A stretch of 64,000 nucleotides of DNA from Steroidobacteraceae bacterium. Lineage in GTDB: Bacteria > Pseudomonadota > Gammaproteobacteria > Steroidobacterales > Steroidobacteraceae. A program made the translations under genes and the position numbers. Numbering within the stretch: position 1 is the stretch's first letter; the number at the start of each line of letters is the position of its first letter. The notes beneath the pieces are model-generated. The model ran no database searches, was not told the origin of the DNA, and saw only the letters and a program-made list of their open reading frames with translations. The stretch is taken from assembly GCA_019634895.1 (NCBI GenBank), contig JAHCAM010000005.1, positions 1 to 64,000 on the forward strand, given 5' to 3'. Positions 9,335-23,429 of this stretch are shown here, in pieces.

Positions 9335-11587
9335 TCAGGCGCGCAGCGCGTCGCGCAGCTGGTCGCGCATCGGCAGGTTGCGGATGCGCACGCCACAGGC
9401 GGCGTGGATCGCGTTCATCAACGCGGGCGCGGCGGTCGGGATGCCCATCTCGCCGCAGCCGGCCGGCGATTCCGCCGAGTCCACGATGATAACTTCGATG
9501 TCGCGCGGCATCTGCGCCATGGCCGCGAGCGGATAGCCGTCGAAATTCGACTGCAGTACGCGGCCGCCCTCGATCGAGATCTCGAGATTGAGCGCCGTGG
9601 ACAGGCCGTCGATCGTGCCACCCTGCATCTGCGCCTCGATCCCCAGCGGGTTCACCGGCTGGCCGCAGTCGATCGCGCAGACCACGCGCCGGAACGCCAG
9701 CTCGCCGCGCGGCGACACCTCGACCTCGATCGCGTGCGCGGCGTAGCCGCCGAAGGTGAAGTGCGCCGCGAGGCCGATGCCGCGGCCCTTCGGCAGCGCA
9801 CGCCCCCAGCCGACCGCGGCGGCGACGCGCTCGAGCACGTTCCGCAGCCGCCCGGTGCTGAACTTCGGCCCGCCGTGCTGCGCGTAGTCGAACTCGCGGT
9901 CGGCGCCCAGCATCGCGAGCCGCAGCGCCAGCGGATCCCGGTCCGCAGCCAGCGCCACCTCGTCGAGGAAGCTCTGCACTGCGAAGGCATTCGCGGTGTG
10001 TGCGGGCGCCCGCCAGGAGCCGCGCGGGATGCCGCTCGTGACCGCGTGCCACTCCAGCCGGTAGTTCGGCACCAGGCGCGCCGGAAAGTCGTCCGGGTAC
10101 AGCTCCGCCGTCCACAGGTCCTCGGGCTTCATGTTCGGGCGGCGGTAATACTTCGAGGCGCTGGCCAGGCGGTGGGTCCAGCCGGAAACGGCGCCGGCCG
10201 CGTCGAGCGCCGCGACCAGCTCGTGGTGCCCGAAGGGCCGGAAGAAGTCGTGCTGCAGGTCGTCCGATCGCGTCCACATCAGCTTGATCGGCAGGCCCGT
10301 GGCCTTCGAGATCAGCGCCGCCTCGGCGACGAAGTCGTTGGTGAGCTTGCGCCCGAAGCCGCCGCCGGAGCGCGTCATCTCGACCGTGATCGCGGGCCGC
10401 GCAATGCCGGTCACCAGGTGGACCGCGCGTTGCGCGCCGGCCGGCTGCTGCAGCGGCCCGATCACCCGGGCACGGTCCGCCTGCACGTGCACGAAGCAGT
10501 TCTCGGGCTCGAGCGGCGCATGGCTGACGAACGGCACGCGGTAGCGCGCGCTGACGACGCGCGCCGCGGCGGCGCGCGCGGCGGTGAAATCGCCGTCGTC
10601 GCGCACGATCTGGCCGGTGCGTGCCAGCAGCAGGCCGCACTGGCGGTCGAGCGCGGCGCTCGACTCGTGCGCGAACGGCCCGCGGCTCCACTCGACCCGG
10701 AGCGCCTCGCGGCCCCTGAGCGCGGACCAGGTGTCGTCCGCCACGACCGCGATCCCGGTCGCCAGGTTGGCGGTCAGCGGCTCGCCCGGCTTCGGCCCCG
10801 GCACGACCACCACCGCACGCACGCCCGGCACCGCGCGCGCCGCGTGGTCGTCGTAGCCGGCGATGTCGCCGTCGAAGTACGGGCAGCGCAGCATCACCGC
10901 GGTGCACGCGCCCGGTTCGTAAACGTCGATGCCGTAGCGCGCGCGGCCGCTGACGATATCGTGCGCGTCCACGACCTTCTGCGGCCGGCCGATGATGCGG
11001 TACTCGCTGCGCGCCTTGAGCACAACCGGCGCGGCAGGCAACGGCAGGGCCGCCGCCTCGGCGGCGAGCGCCCCGTAGCTCAGGCGGCGCCCGTCCGGGT
11101 GCAGCGCATGGCCATCCTGCGTGGCGACGGACTCCGCCGCGACGCCCCAGCGTGCCGCCGCGGCGCGGCGCATCAACGAGCGAGCCTGGGCGCCGACCTG
11201 GCGCAGATCGGACCAGGCGCCGGGAATGCTGGTGCTGCCTCCCGCGCCCTGCGGCCCGTATCTCCATTGCGGCGTCGCGCCGGAGAAATCGAGGCCGAGC
11301 GGGAGCTGCTCCACGGTGACGTCCGTCCAGGCGGCATCCAGCTCGTCCGCGATGATCATCGGCAACGAGGTCTTGACCCCCTGACCGATCTCCGGGCAGC
11401 GCGCGCCGATGAACACGCGGTTGTCCGGCTCGATGCGCAGGTACAGCCCGAGCGGGTTCGGCGGCGCCGTCGCGTCCTGTGCGAACGCGGCGGGCGCCAG
11501 CGCGGCCTGCAGCAACAGGCCGCCCGAGGCTGTCAGCGACGACTGCAGGAAGGCGCGGCGGGAAACCTGCGGTGCCGCCGCGCTCAT
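9335..11587 (-). CDS. Molybdopterin-binding large subunit of an isoquinoline 1-oxidoreductase-type molybdenum hydroxylase
   Basis: Xanthine-oxidase-family molybdenum hydroxylase large subunit of 750 residues. The N-terminus has a twin-arginine signal ([10 protein letters not shown] followed by a hydrophobic stretch ending AFAQ), so export of a folded cofactor-loaded enzyme is expected. Family segments include [39 protein letters not shown], a [21 protein letters not shown] segment and [20 protein letters not shown] with the C-terminal catalytic Glu. ATG 11587 overlaps the small-subunit stop as ATGA. The order small [2Fe-2S] subunit then large MoCo subunit, with no FAD subunit, is the IorAB layout. 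The substrate (N-heterocycle or aldehyde) cannot be told from sequence. No cofactor maturation gene is nearby. Confidence 0.88.
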   Translation of the reverse strand: MSAAAPQVSRRAFLQSSLTASGGLLLQAALAPAAFAQDATAPPNPLGLYLRIEPDNRVFIGARCPEIGQGVKTSLPMIIADELDAAWTDVTVEQLPLGLDFSGATPQWRYGPQGAGGSTSIPGAWSDLRQVGAQARSLMRRAAAARWGVAAESVATQDGHALHPDGRRLSYGALAAEAAALPLPAAPVVLKARSEYRIIGRPQKVVDAHDIVSGRARYGIDVYEPGACTAVMLRCPYFDGDIAGYDDHAARAVPGVRAVVVVPGPKPGEPLTANLATGIAVVADDTWSALRGREALRVEWSRGPFAHESSAALDRQCGLLLARTGQIVRDDGDFTAARAAAARVVSARYRVPFVSHAPLEPENCFVHVQADRARVIGPLQQPAGAQRAVHLVTGIARPAITVEMTRSGGGFGRKLTNDFVAEAALISKATGLPIKLMWTRSDDLQHDFFRPFGHHELVAALDAAGAVSGWTHRLASASKYYRRPNMKPEDLWTAELYPDDFPARLVPNYRLEWHAVTSGIPRGSWRAPAHTANAFAVQSFLDEVALAADRDPLALRLAMLGADREFDYAQHGGPKFSTGRLRNVLERVAAAVGWGRALPKGRGIGLAAHFTFGGYAAHAIEVEVSPRGELAFRRVVCAIDCGQPVNPLGIEAQMQGGTIDGLSTALNLEISIEGGRVLQSNFDGYPLAAMAQMPRDIEVIIVDSAESPAGCGEMGIPTAAPALMNAIHAACGVRIRNLPMRDQLRDALRA

Positions 11588-12036
11588 TTCGCGCTGAGCT
11601 CCCGCGCGGCGCGCGCGATCGCGCGGCGGATGCGCGCGTAGGTGCCGCAGCGGCAGTAGTTGGTGATCGTGTCGACGTCCTCGGGCGACGGGTCCGGCCT
11701 GCGCTCGAGCAGCGCCGCGGCCGCCAGGATCTGGCCGGCCTGGCAGTAGCCGCACTGCGCGACGTCCTCCTCGATCCACGCCTTCTGCACCGCATGCAGG
11801 CCCGACTCACCGAGGCCCTCGATGGTGCGGACGGCGCGGCCGGCGAGCGTCGCGACCGGCAGCAGGCAGGCGCGCTGCGGCTGCCCGTCCACCAGCACGG
11901 TGCAGGCGCCGCAGATGCCCGCGCCGCAGCCGTACTTGGTGCCGGTCAGCCGCGCGTGGTCGCGAAGGTACCAGAGCAGCGGCATGTCGCCGTCGCCTGC
12001 GAATTCGCGCTCGACGCCGTTGACGGTGAAGCGCAT
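11584..12036 (-). CDS. [2Fe-2S] small subunit of the molybdenum hydroxylase
   Basis: Electron-transfer subunit (150 residues) with two [2Fe-2S] centres. The plant-type ferredoxin cluster is in [18 protein letters not shown] plus a later Cys (RACLLP), and the second cluster is CGYC near residue 103 with CRC about 30 residues later. It shows no signal peptide and would travel with the twin-arginine large subunit. ATG 12036 gives MRFTVNG; an in-frame GTG two codons earlier (12042) is an alternative, and neither has a clear ribosome-binding site. The gene overlaps the large subunit by ATGA. Confidence 0.9.
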   Translation of the reverse strand: MRFTVNGVEREFAGDGDMPLLWYLRDHARLTGTKYGCGAGICGACTVLVDGQPQRACLLPVATLAGRAVRTIEGLGESGLHAVQKAWIEEDVAQCGYCQAGQILAAAALLERRPDPSPEDVDTITNYCRCGTYARIRRAIARAARELSAK

Positions 12037-12068
12037 GCCCACGGTGCGCCCATCATAAGGAGGAGCCG

Positions 12069-12107
12069 GGCCGCGCGGCGGCGTTTCGTCTCAGGACCGG
12101 CGCGGCC
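12069..12107 (-). terminator. GC-rich inverted repeat after metH
   Basis: GGCCGCGC (12069-12076) and GCGCGGCC (12100-12107) form an 8-bp perfect stem with a 23-nt loop in the 74-bp gap between the metH stop and the molybdenum hydroxylase genes. There is no T-run, so it is at best a weak or Rho-assisted terminator. Confidence 0.35.
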
Positions 12108-12116
12108 GGCCGCAGT

Positions 12117-15811
<3,695 letters not shown>

Positions 15812-15815
<4 letters not shown>

Positions 15816-16669
15816 CGGGCGCGGATGCCGAGCGCATGGCAGATCGCGTAGGCCAGCTCGGCACGGTTCAGCGTGTAGAAGTGGAATTCGTCGACGCCCT
15901 CGCGGCGCAGCCGCGCGACCTGCTCGATCGCGACCGAGGCGGCGATCATCTGCCGCGTCTGGGGGTCGTCCTCCAGCCCCTCGAAGCGCTCGACCAGCCA
16001 GTCCGGAACCGAGGCCCCGCAGCGCGCGGCGAAGCGCAGCAGCTGGGGGAAGCGCGTGATCGGCAGGATGCCCGGCACGATCGGCGCGCGGATGCCGCGC
16101 CGTTCGCAATCGTCGCGGAAACGCAGGAACAGGTCGGTGTCGAAGAAGAACTGGGTGATCGCCCGCGCGGCGCCGGCATCCAGCTTGCGCCGCAGGTTGT
16201 CGAGGTCGGCCTCGCGGGACTCGGCTTCCGGGTGCGTCTCCGGGAAGGCGGCGACGGAAATCTCGAAGTCGGCGACGCCGCGCAGGCCGGCGACGAGGTC
16301 CGCGGCGTGCGCGAATCCGTCCGCGCGCGGCCGGTAGGGCCCGCCGCCGGCGGGCGGGTCGCCGCGCAGGGCGACGATGTGGCGGATGCCGAGGTCCCGG
16401 TAGCGCCGCGCCACCTCGAGGATCTCGCCCCGTCCCGCGCCGATGCAGGTGAGGTGCGGCGCAGCGGTCAGGCGGGTCTCGCGCAGCACGCGCTCGACCA
16501 CGCGGTGGGTACGGTCGCGGGTCGACCCGTCGGCGCCGTAGGTGACCGAGACGAAACGCGGGGCGAGCGGCGCCAGCCGTTCGATCGAGGACCAGAGCGT
16601 GCGCTCCATGGCCTCGTCGGCGGGCGGAAAGAACTCGAAGGACACCTGCACGGGCGGGCGGTCGCGCAT
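15812..16669 (-). CDS. metF: 5,10-methylenetetrahydrofolate reductase
   Basis: FAD-dependent TIM-barrel enzyme supplying 5-methyl-THF to MetH. The 285-residue product opens [16 protein letters not shown] with the catalytic Glu of the FEFFPP motif. It continues with [26 protein letters not shown] and a C-terminal [22 protein letters not shown] 16669 gives the family N-terminus. The stop overlaps metH as ATGA, so reductase and synthase are expected to be made in step. Confidence 0.96.
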
Positions 16670-16712
16670 CCGCCCGAGTATACCGTGCGCCCTGCGCGCC
16701 TCCCGTGCGGCG

Positions 16713-17594
16713 TCAGTGGATGGCGGGCGACGCCTGCTGCGGCGACGCCGTCGAGAACAGCCCGGCCACGTCGACCGCGTCGAAGCGCCAGGCGCGGTTG
16801 CAGAACTCGCAGCGCACTTCGACGTCCCCGCGCTCGGCGAGCAGCGCCTGGACCTCGTCGCCGCCGAGCGCCTGCAGGATGCCGGCGACGCGCTCGCGCG
16901 AGCAGCTGCACTGGAACCACACCGGGGTTCCCTCGAACAGGCGGATGTCGTCCTCCGGGAACAGCCTGCCGAGCAGGTCCCGGCAGGGCATTTCCAGCAG
17001 CTCCTCGGGTCGCAGCGTCGCCGCCAGCAGTCCGATGCGCAGCCAGGCGTCGTCGGCATCGGCGCGCGCGCCCTCGTCGCCGACCGCGACCCGCTGCAGC
17101 AGCAGCCCGGCCGCGCGCTCCGCCGTCGCCGCGAGCACCAGCCGTGACGGCAGCTGCTCCGATCGCTCGAAGTACTGCTCGAGGCTGGCCGCGAGCGGGG
17201 CCCCGGTGAGCGGCACCATGCCCTGGTAGCGGTCGCCCTCGGGCTGCTCGATGGTGACCGCGAGCCGGCCGCTGGCGAACAGGTTGCCGGCTTCCGCGAG
17301 GTCCGCCGCCGGTTCGTGCCGGGCGACGCCGCGGACGGCGTGGCGGTGGGTGCACTGCGCGAGCAGGAGCTTCAGCGGCCCCGGGCTCTCAACCTGCAGC
17401 GACAGGCGACCCTCGAACTTGAGCGCGCCCGCCATCAGCGCGGCCGCCGCCATGGCCTCGCCGAGGGCGTCGGACACGGCGCGCGGATAGGCGTGGTGCT
17501 CGACGGCCGCGCGCCAGCTCGCATCGAGGCGCACGAGGTGGCCGCGCACGGGCAGCTCCTCGAACAGGAACCGGTGCAGCAGGTCGCCGCTCAT
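16713..17594 (-). CDS. hslO: Redox-regulated chaperone Hsp33
   Basis: Cytoplasmic holdase switched on by oxidation of its zinc-binding cysteines. The 293-residue product begins MSGDLLHRFLFEELPVRGHL and ends in the redox switch: CSCSRERVAGIL near residue 235 and CEFCNRAWRFD about 30 residues later, the CxC and CxxC pattern. ATG 17594 is preferred to the codon 33 bp upstream because family members start one or two residues before the D-L-L-H/Q-R-F segment. It stands between gatB and metF on the same strand with 88-bp and 43-bp gaps. Confidence 0.95.
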   Translation of the reverse strand: MSGDLLHRFLFEELPVRGHLVRLDASWRAAVEHHAYPRAVSDALGEAMAAAALMAGALKFEGRLSLQVESPGPLKLLLAQCTHRHAVRGVARHEPAADLAEAGNLFASGRLAVTIEQPEGDRYQGMVPLTGAPLAASLEQYFERSEQLPSRLVLAATAERAAGLLLQRVAVGDEGARADADDAWLRIGLLAATLRPEELLEMPCRDLLGRLFPEDDIRLFEGTPVWFQCSCSRERVAGILQALGGDEVQALLAERGDVEVRCEFCNRAWRFDAVDVAGLFSTASPQQASPAIH

Positions 17595-17682
17595 GAGCCA
17601 ACGTCCCGTGCCGACGGCGACCGGCATGCGCGGAGGCTGGCCGGGATACTGCGAGCGAGCGCGCGGAGGCCGGCGCTGCCGC

Positions 17683-19125
17683 TCATCCCGCCAGCATCCT
17701 GCGCAGCAGCTCGTTGAGCTGCGCGGGATTGGCCTTGCCGCCGGTCGCCTTCATGACCTGCCCGACGAAGAAGCCGAACAGCTTGTCCTTGCCCGCGCGG
17801 TAGTCGGCGAGCTGCGCCGGGTTCGCCGCCATCACCTGCGCGATCGCCTGCTCGATCGCGGCGCTGTCCGTGATCTGGCGCAGTCCCCTGGCCTCGATCA
17901 CGGCGTCCGCCTCCGCCCGCTCCGTCCACATCGCCTCGAACACCTCCTTGGCGATCTTGCCGGAGATCGTGCCGTCGTGGATGCGACGCAACAGGCCCGC
18001 GAGCGCGGCCGCGGTAACCGGGGCGCCGCCGATCTCGATGCCGTCGCGGTTCAGGAAGCCCGACAGCTCGCCCATGACCCAGTTCGCCGCGAGCTTGTGC
18101 CCGCCGCCGGTGCCGGCGGCCACCTCTTCGTAGTATGCGGCGAGCTCGCGGCTCGCCGTCAGCACGCCGGCATCGTAGGCGGACAGCCCGTGCTCGCGCG
18201 TGAAGCGCGCCGCCTTCTGGTCCGGCAGTTCCGGCAGCGTGGCGCGCACTTCCTCGATGAAGGCCTCGTCGAGCGCGAGCGGCAGCAGGTCCGGGTCCGG
18301 GAAGTAGCGGTAGTCGTTCGCCTCCTCCTTCGAGCGCATCGGGCGCGTCTCGTGCCGGTCCGGGTCGTAGAGCCGCGTCTCCTGCACCACGCTGCCGCCG
18401 CCCTCGATCAGCTCGATCTGCCGCGCGACCTCGTACTGGATCGCGCGCTCGACGAAACGGAAGGAATTGAGGTTCTTGATCTCGCAGCGGGTGCCGAACT
18501 CGTGCCGGCCCCGGTGGCGCACGGACACGTTCGCGTCGCAGCGGAACGAGCCCTCCTGCATGTTGCCGTCGCAGATCTCGAGGTAGCGCACCAGCGTGTG
18601 GACCTTCTTCATGTAGGCGATCGCCTCGCGCGCCGAGCGCAGGTCGGGTTCCGAGACGATCTCCAGCAGCGGCGTGCCGGCGCGATTGAGGTCGATGCCT
18701 GACGAGTTGCCGAGGCCCTCGTGCAGCGACTTGCCCGCATCCTCCTCGAGGTGCGCGCGGGTGACGCCGATGCGCTTCTCTGCTCCGTCCTCGAGCACGA
18801 TCCCGACCTGGCCGTCCTGCACGATCGGCAGCTCGTACTGGCTGATCTGGTATCCCTTTGGCAGGTCCGGGTAGAAGTAATTCTTGCGCGCGAAGACCGA
18901 GCGCCGCGCAATGGTCGCGCCGATCGCGAGGCCGAACCTGACCGCCATGCGCACGGCCTCGCGGTTCAGCACCGGCAGCACGCCGGGGTAGCCGAGATCC
19001 ACCAGGCTGGCCTGCACGTTCGGCAGCGCGCCGTAGGCGGTGGAGGCGCCCGAAAAGATCTTGGCGCGCGTCGCGAGCTGCGCGTGGATCTCGAGGCCGA
19101 TCACGGTTTCCCACTCGATGGCCAT
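17683..19125 (-). CDS. gatB: Aspartyl/glutamyl-tRNA(Asn/Gln) amidotransferase subunit B
   Basis: GatB of the GatCAB complex binds mischarged Glu-tRNA(Gln) or Asp-tRNA(Asn) and activates the acyl group with ATP. The 480-residue product has the opening [20 protein letters not shown], then [29 protein letters not shown] and [11 protein letters not shown], with a YqeY-like tRNA-binding tail ending [22 protein letters not shown] 19125 lies 8 bp after the gatA stop. The subunit order C-A-B on one strand is typical for proteobacteria. Confidence 0.97.
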   Translation of the reverse strand: MAIEWETVIGLEIHAQLATRAKIFSGASTAYGALPNVQASLVDLGYPGVLPVLNREAVRMAVRFGLAIGATIARRSVFARKNYFYPDLPKGYQISQYELPIVQDGQVGIVLEDGAEKRIGVTRAHLEEDAGKSLHEGLGNSSGIDLNRAGTPLLEIVSEPDLRSAREAIAYMKKVHTLVRYLEICDGNMQEGSFRCDANVSVRHRGRHEFGTRCEIKNLNSFRFVERAIQYEVARQIELIEGGGSVVQETRLYDPDRHETRPMRSKEEANDYRYFPDPDLLPLALDEAFIEEVRATLPELPDQKAARFTREHGLSAYDAGVLTASRELAAYYEEVAAGTGGGHKLAANWVMGELSGFLNRDGIEIGGAPVTAAALAGLLRRIHDGTISGKIAKEVFEAMWTERAEADAVIEARGLRQITDSAAIEQAIAQVMAANPAQLADYRAGKDKLFGFFVGQVMKATGGKANPAQLNELLRRMLAG

Positions 19126-19132
19126 GGGCGCC

Positions 19133-20593
19133 TCAGGCGTACAGCGGCGGCAGCCGCCGGTGCCAGTCGGTGTCGCGCTGCCAGGCATGCGCCGCCCCGA
19201 GCAGGCGCTCCTCCGAGAAGTGCGGCCCGATGATCTGCAGGCCGACGGGCAGGCCGTCCACCAGCCCGCAGGGCGCGGAAATCGCCGGCAATCCGGCCAG
19301 GTTGGCGCCGATCGTATAGATGTCGTTCAGGTACATGGTGATCGGGTCGCCGGTCTTGGCGCCCAGATCGAAGGCCGGCGTCGGCGTGGTCGGGCCCATC
19401 AGCACGTCCACCTGCGAGAAGGCGCGCCGGAAATCGTCGTTGATCAGGCTGCGCACCTTCTGCGCCTTCAGGTAGTAGGCGTCGTAGTAGCCGGCCGACA
19501 GCACGTAGGTGCCGGTCATGATGCGCCGCTTGACCTCGGCGCCGAAGCCCTCGCCGCGGGTGCGCCTGTAGAGGTCCATCAGGTCCCGCGGATCGCGGCA
19601 GCGATGGCCGAAGCGCACGCCGTCGTAGCGCGACAGGTTGGAGGAACACTCCGCGGGCGCCACCACGTAGTAGGTCGGCACCGACAGCGGCAGGTTCGGC
19701 AGGCTGACGTCGACGAGCTCGGCCCCCATCGCGCGGAAGCCGTCGAGCGCGGCGTGCACGGCGGCGCCGGTGCCGGCGTCCAGCCCCTCGCCGAAGAACT
19801 CGCGGATGATGCCGATGCGCAGTCCCTTCACCGGGCGCCCGAGCGCGGCGGCGTAATCCGGCACCGGGGCATCCACGCTGGTCGAATCGCGCGGGTCGAA
19901 GCCCGCCATCGCCCCGAGCACGAGGGCCGCGTCTTCCGCCGACTGCGCCAGCACGCCGGCCTGGTCGAGGCTGGAGGCGAAGGCGACCATGCCGTAGCGC
20001 GACACGCGCCCGTAGGTCGGCTTCAGGCCGGTGAGGCCGGTGAGCGCCGCGGGCTGGCGGATGGAACCGCCGGTATCGGTGCCGGTCGCGACCGGCGCGA
20101 GCCGCGCCGCGACCGCGGCCGCAGAGCCGCCCGAGGAGCCGCCGGGCACCTTGCTGCCGTCCCAGGGATTGCGCACCGGTCCGTAATGGCTGGTCTCGTT
20201 CGACGAGCCCATCGCGAACTCGTCCATGTTGGTCTTGCCGAGCAGGACCATGCCGGCGGCGGTGAGCCGCTCGACGACGGTCGCGTCGTAGGGCGCGATG
20301 AAGTTCGCGAGCATGCGGGACCCGCAGGAGGTCAGGATGCCGTCGGTGCAGAAGATGTCCTTGTGCGCCACCGGCACGCCGGTCAGCGGCCCGCCCTCCC
20401 CGCGCGCGATCATGGCATCCGCGCGCCTGGCGTCCGCCAGCGCCCGCTCGGCCGTCACCGTGACGAAGGCGTTGAGGGCGCCGTGGGTCTCATGGATGCG
20501 GTCGAGGAACCAGCGCGCCACCTCGACGCTGGAGTACTGCCGGCTCTTCAGGCCGCGCCCGAGCTCGGCGGCGGTGGCGTGGTGCGGGTTCAC
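19133..20593 (-). CDS. gatA: Aspartyl/glutamyl-tRNA(Asn/Gln) amidotransferase subunit A
   Basis: Amidase-signature subunit that releases ammonia from glutamine and passes it to GatB. The 486-residue product carries the Ser-cisSer-Lys machinery: Lys in [14 protein letters not shown], the glycine/serine-rich segment [16 protein letters not shown], and the nucleophile Ser in [18 protein letters not shown]. The start is GTG 20593, overlapping the gatC stop as GTGA; family members begin at the same point. Confidence 0.97.
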   Translation of the reverse strand: MNPHHATAAELGRGLKSRQYSSVEVARWFLDRIHETHGALNAFVTVTAERALADARRADAMIARGEGGPLTGVPVAHKDIFCTDGILTSCGSRMLANFIAPYDATVVERLTAAGMVLLGKTNMDEFAMGSSNETSHYGPVRNPWDGSKVPGGSSGGSAAAVAARLAPVATGTDTGGSIRQPAALTGLTGLKPTYGRVSRYGMVAFASSLDQAGVLAQSAEDAALVLGAMAGFDPRDSTSVDAPVPDYAAALGRPVKGLRIGIIREFFGEGLDAGTGAAVHAALDGFRAMGAELVDVSLPNLPLSVPTYYVVAPAECSSNLSRYDGVRFGHRCRDPRDLMDLYRRTRGEGFGAEVKRRIMTGTYVLSAGYYDAYYLKAQKVRSLINDDFRRAFSQVDVLMGPTTPTPAFDLGAKTGDPITMYLNDIYTIGANLAGLPAISAPCGLVDGLPVGLQIIGPHFSEERLLGAAHAWQRDTDWHRRLPPLYA

Positions 20594-20880
20594 TCGATCA
20601 CCCGGGGGACCAGGTAGAGGCCGGCCTCGACGGCCGGGGCATTGGCCTGGTAGCGGTCGCGATGGTCGGATTCCGTGACCTGGTCCTCACGCAGGCGCTG
20701 GACCTGCCCCTCCAGCGGGTGCGCCATCGGCTCGATCCCCTCGGTAGGCGCCGCCGCGAGCTGCTCGACGAAGGCCAGGATCGCCGACAGGCTCTGCACG
20801 TAGACCGGCAGTTCCGCCTCGGAGATCTCCAGGCGGGCGAGGTGCGCGATGTTCTCGACGTCGCGGCGGGTCAGCGTCAC
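20590..20880 (-). CDS. gatC: Aspartyl/glutamyl-tRNA(Asn/Gln) amidotransferase subunit C
   Basis: Small 96-residue subunit that bridges and stabilises GatA and GatB. It reads [20 protein letters not shown] at the N-terminus and [19 protein letters not shown] in the middle, both typical. The start is GTG 20880 with GGGG 5 to 8 bases upstream. It is the first gene of gatCAB and divergent from mreB. The candidate promoter is at 20923-20951. Confidence 0.95.
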   Translation of the reverse strand: MTLTRRDVENIAHLARLEISEAELPVYVQSLSAILAFVEQLAAAPTEGIEPMAHPLEGQVQRLREDQVTESDHRDRYQANAPAVEAGLYLVPRVIE

Positions 20881-20922
20881 GATCGCCCCGGTGCGGGAAA
20901 ACAAGGGAAAAGCTTGACGGAA

Positions 20923-20951
20923 ATCATACACGTCGCCTTGTGGAATGTCGC
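20923..20951 (-). promoter_or_regulatory. Candidate gatCAB promoter
   Basis: Reverse-strand GCGACA (20951-20946) and TATGAT (20928-20923) are separated by 17 bp; the -10 matches 5 of 6 and the -35 matches 4 of 6 consensus bases. It predicts a start site near 20916 and a leader of about 35 nt before the gatC GTG. Confidence 0.55.
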
Positions 20952-20967
20952 GCCTGCAGGCTACACT
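20938..20967 (+). promoter_or_regulatory. Candidate mreB promoter
   Basis: TTGTGG (20938-20943) and TACACT (20962-20967) are 18 bp apart, about 42 bp before the mreB ATG. The match is moderate. Its -35 region overlaps the -35/spacer region of the opposing gatC promoter. Confidence 0.4.
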
Positions 20968-21003
20968 GCCCGCCCTCGTTCCGTCGTCTTTACCGGTACT
21001 TAG

Positions 21004-22050
<1,047 letters not shown>

Positions 22051-22058
22051 AGGCCGGC

Positions 22059-22943
22059 TTGGCTTCCCACGATCCGGATTCGAGGCCATTGCTCTTGGGC
22101 GGCCCCGCCCTCGGGCTGCGCCTCATCGTGCTCGCGCTCGCCTCCGCCGGCCTCATGGTCGCCGACCACCGCCAGCATCACCTGGCGAAGGTGCGCGACT
22201 GGGCGTCGGCGGCCGTGTACCCGTTCCAGTGGGCGGTGCAGGCGCCGGTCCAGGCCTGGGCGGCGATGCGCGAATCCTTCGCGACCCGCGCGGAGATCGA
22301 AGCCGCCAACGTGCGCCTCGCGGCCGACAACCTCGTGCTGCGGCTCAAGCTCATGCGCTTCGAGTCGCTCGAGCAGGAGAATCAGCGGCTGCGGACCGCG
22401 CGCGAGTCGACTGCCCGGGTCGTGGAGCGCACGCTGATCGCCGAGATCGTGCGCGTGGACCTCGACCCGTTCCGGCAGCGCGTGCTGGTGAACAAGGGCA
22501 CGCGCGACGGCGTGTTCCGCGGCCAGGCTGCGCTCGACGCCAACGGCATTTTCGGCCAGGTCACCCGCGCCGGCCCGGTGTCGGCCGAGATCATGGCGAT
22601 CACCGATCCCGAGCACGCGATCCCGGTGCAGGTGAACCGGACCGGCGCGCGCACCATCGCGCTCGGCACCGGCCGCTCGGGCCTGCTCTCGCTGCCGTAC
22701 CTGCCGCAGAACTCGGACGTCGAGGAGGGCGACCTGCTGGTCAGTTCGGGCCTGGGCGGCGTGTACCCGCCGGGCTACCCGGTCGGCAAGATCAGCAGCG
22801 TCGTGCGCGACCCGTCACAGCCGCTGCTCGCGGTCGAGGCCGTGCCGCTCGCCGCGCTCGACCGCGACCCGGAAGTGCTGCTGGCCTGGTTCGACAACGC
22901 GGTCGTCGAGCCTGAACCGGGGCCCGCGGAGCCCCAGCCGTGA
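22059..22943 (+). CDS. mreC: Rod-shape-determining protein MreC
   Basis: Bitopic membrane protein that activates PBP2-RodA in the elongasome. The 294-residue product has one N-terminal membrane segment ([18 protein letters not shown]), a coiled coil around residues 70-105 ([20 protein letters not shown]), then beta domains with [15 protein letters not shown] and [23 protein letters not shown] 22059 is chosen: it follows mreB by 8 bp, AGAGG stands 5 bp upstream, and no ATG precedes the membrane helix. Confidence 0.93.
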   Translation: MASHDPDSRPLLLGGPALGLRLIVLALASAGLMVADHRQHHLAKVRDWASAAVYPFQWAVQAPVQAWAAMRESFATRAEIEAANVRLAADNLVLRLKLMRFESLEQENQRLRTARESTARVVERTLIAEIVRVDLDPFRQRVLVNKGTRDGVFRGQAALDANGIFGQVTRAGPVSAEIMAITDPEHAIPVQVNRTGARTIALGTGRSGLLSLPYLPQNSDVEEGDLLVSSGLGGVYPPGYPVGKISSVVRDPSQPLLAVEAVPLAALDRDPEVLLAWFDNAVVEPEPGPAEPQP

Positions 22944-23422
22944 TGCGCGCGCGCCCGGGCCTCGGCTGGGGACGCGTCGCGGCGGCGACGCTGGCGGCGC
23001 TGCTCGCCTCGGTGCTGCCGCTGCCGGCGTGGCTCGGCCCGCTGCGGCCCGACTTCGTCGCGCTGACCGTGCTCTGGCTCACGCTGCTGTCGCCGCGCCT
23101 CACCGGCCTGGTCTTCGCCTGGGGCGCCGGGCTTGCGCTCGACGCCTTCAAGGGCGTGCTGCTCGGCCAGCACGCGCTCGCGCTGGTGGTGATCGCCTAC
23201 GTCGCCTCGAAACTGCGCCTGCAGGTCCGCGCGTTCCCGCCGCTGCAGCAGACCGCCGTGGTGCTGGCGCTGCTGTGGCTCAACGAGTTCATCCTGTTCT
23301 GGATCGACGGCGTCGCCGGCCACCCGGTGACCGACTGGCGCCGCTGGCTGTCGGTGCTGGTCGGCGCGGCCTGCTGGCCGCTCCTGTCCGGACTGTTCGC
23401 GCGCGTCGTGGCCCGGCGGTGA
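22943..23422 (+). CDS. mreD: Rod-shape-determining protein MreD
   Basis: Polytopic inner-membrane elongasome component of 159 residues, almost entirely hydrophobic with about five membrane segments. LRPDFVALTVLWLTLLSPR and AWGAGLALDAFKGVLLGQHA are typical MreD signatures. ATG 22943 overlaps the mreC stop as TGATG; the GTG one codon earlier is an alternative. Confidence 0.92.
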   Translation: MRARPGLGWGRVAAATLAALLASVLPLPAWLGPLRPDFVALTVLWLTLLSPRLTGLVFAWGAGLALDAFKGVLLGQHALALVVIAYVASKLRLQVRAFPPLQQTAVVLALLWLNEFILFWIDGVAGHPVTDWRRWLSVLVGAACWPLLSGLFARVVARR

Positions 23423-23429
23423 GGGCCTG

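Noticed and set aside
16670..16712. Possible cobalamin or SAM riboswitch before metF-metH
   Set aside because: Only 43 bp separate metF from hslO, too short for either riboswitch, and no conserved core is present.
20914..20919. TTGACG as the -35 of the mreB promoter
   Set aside because: No acceptable -10 lies 16 to 18 bp downstream; TTGTGG with TACACT fits better.
22968..22980. GGGGACGCGT in mreD as another copy of the REP-like element
   Set aside because: Only the 10-bp core is shared; there is no second half, and the bases are explained by the MreD codons for a G-R-V segment.
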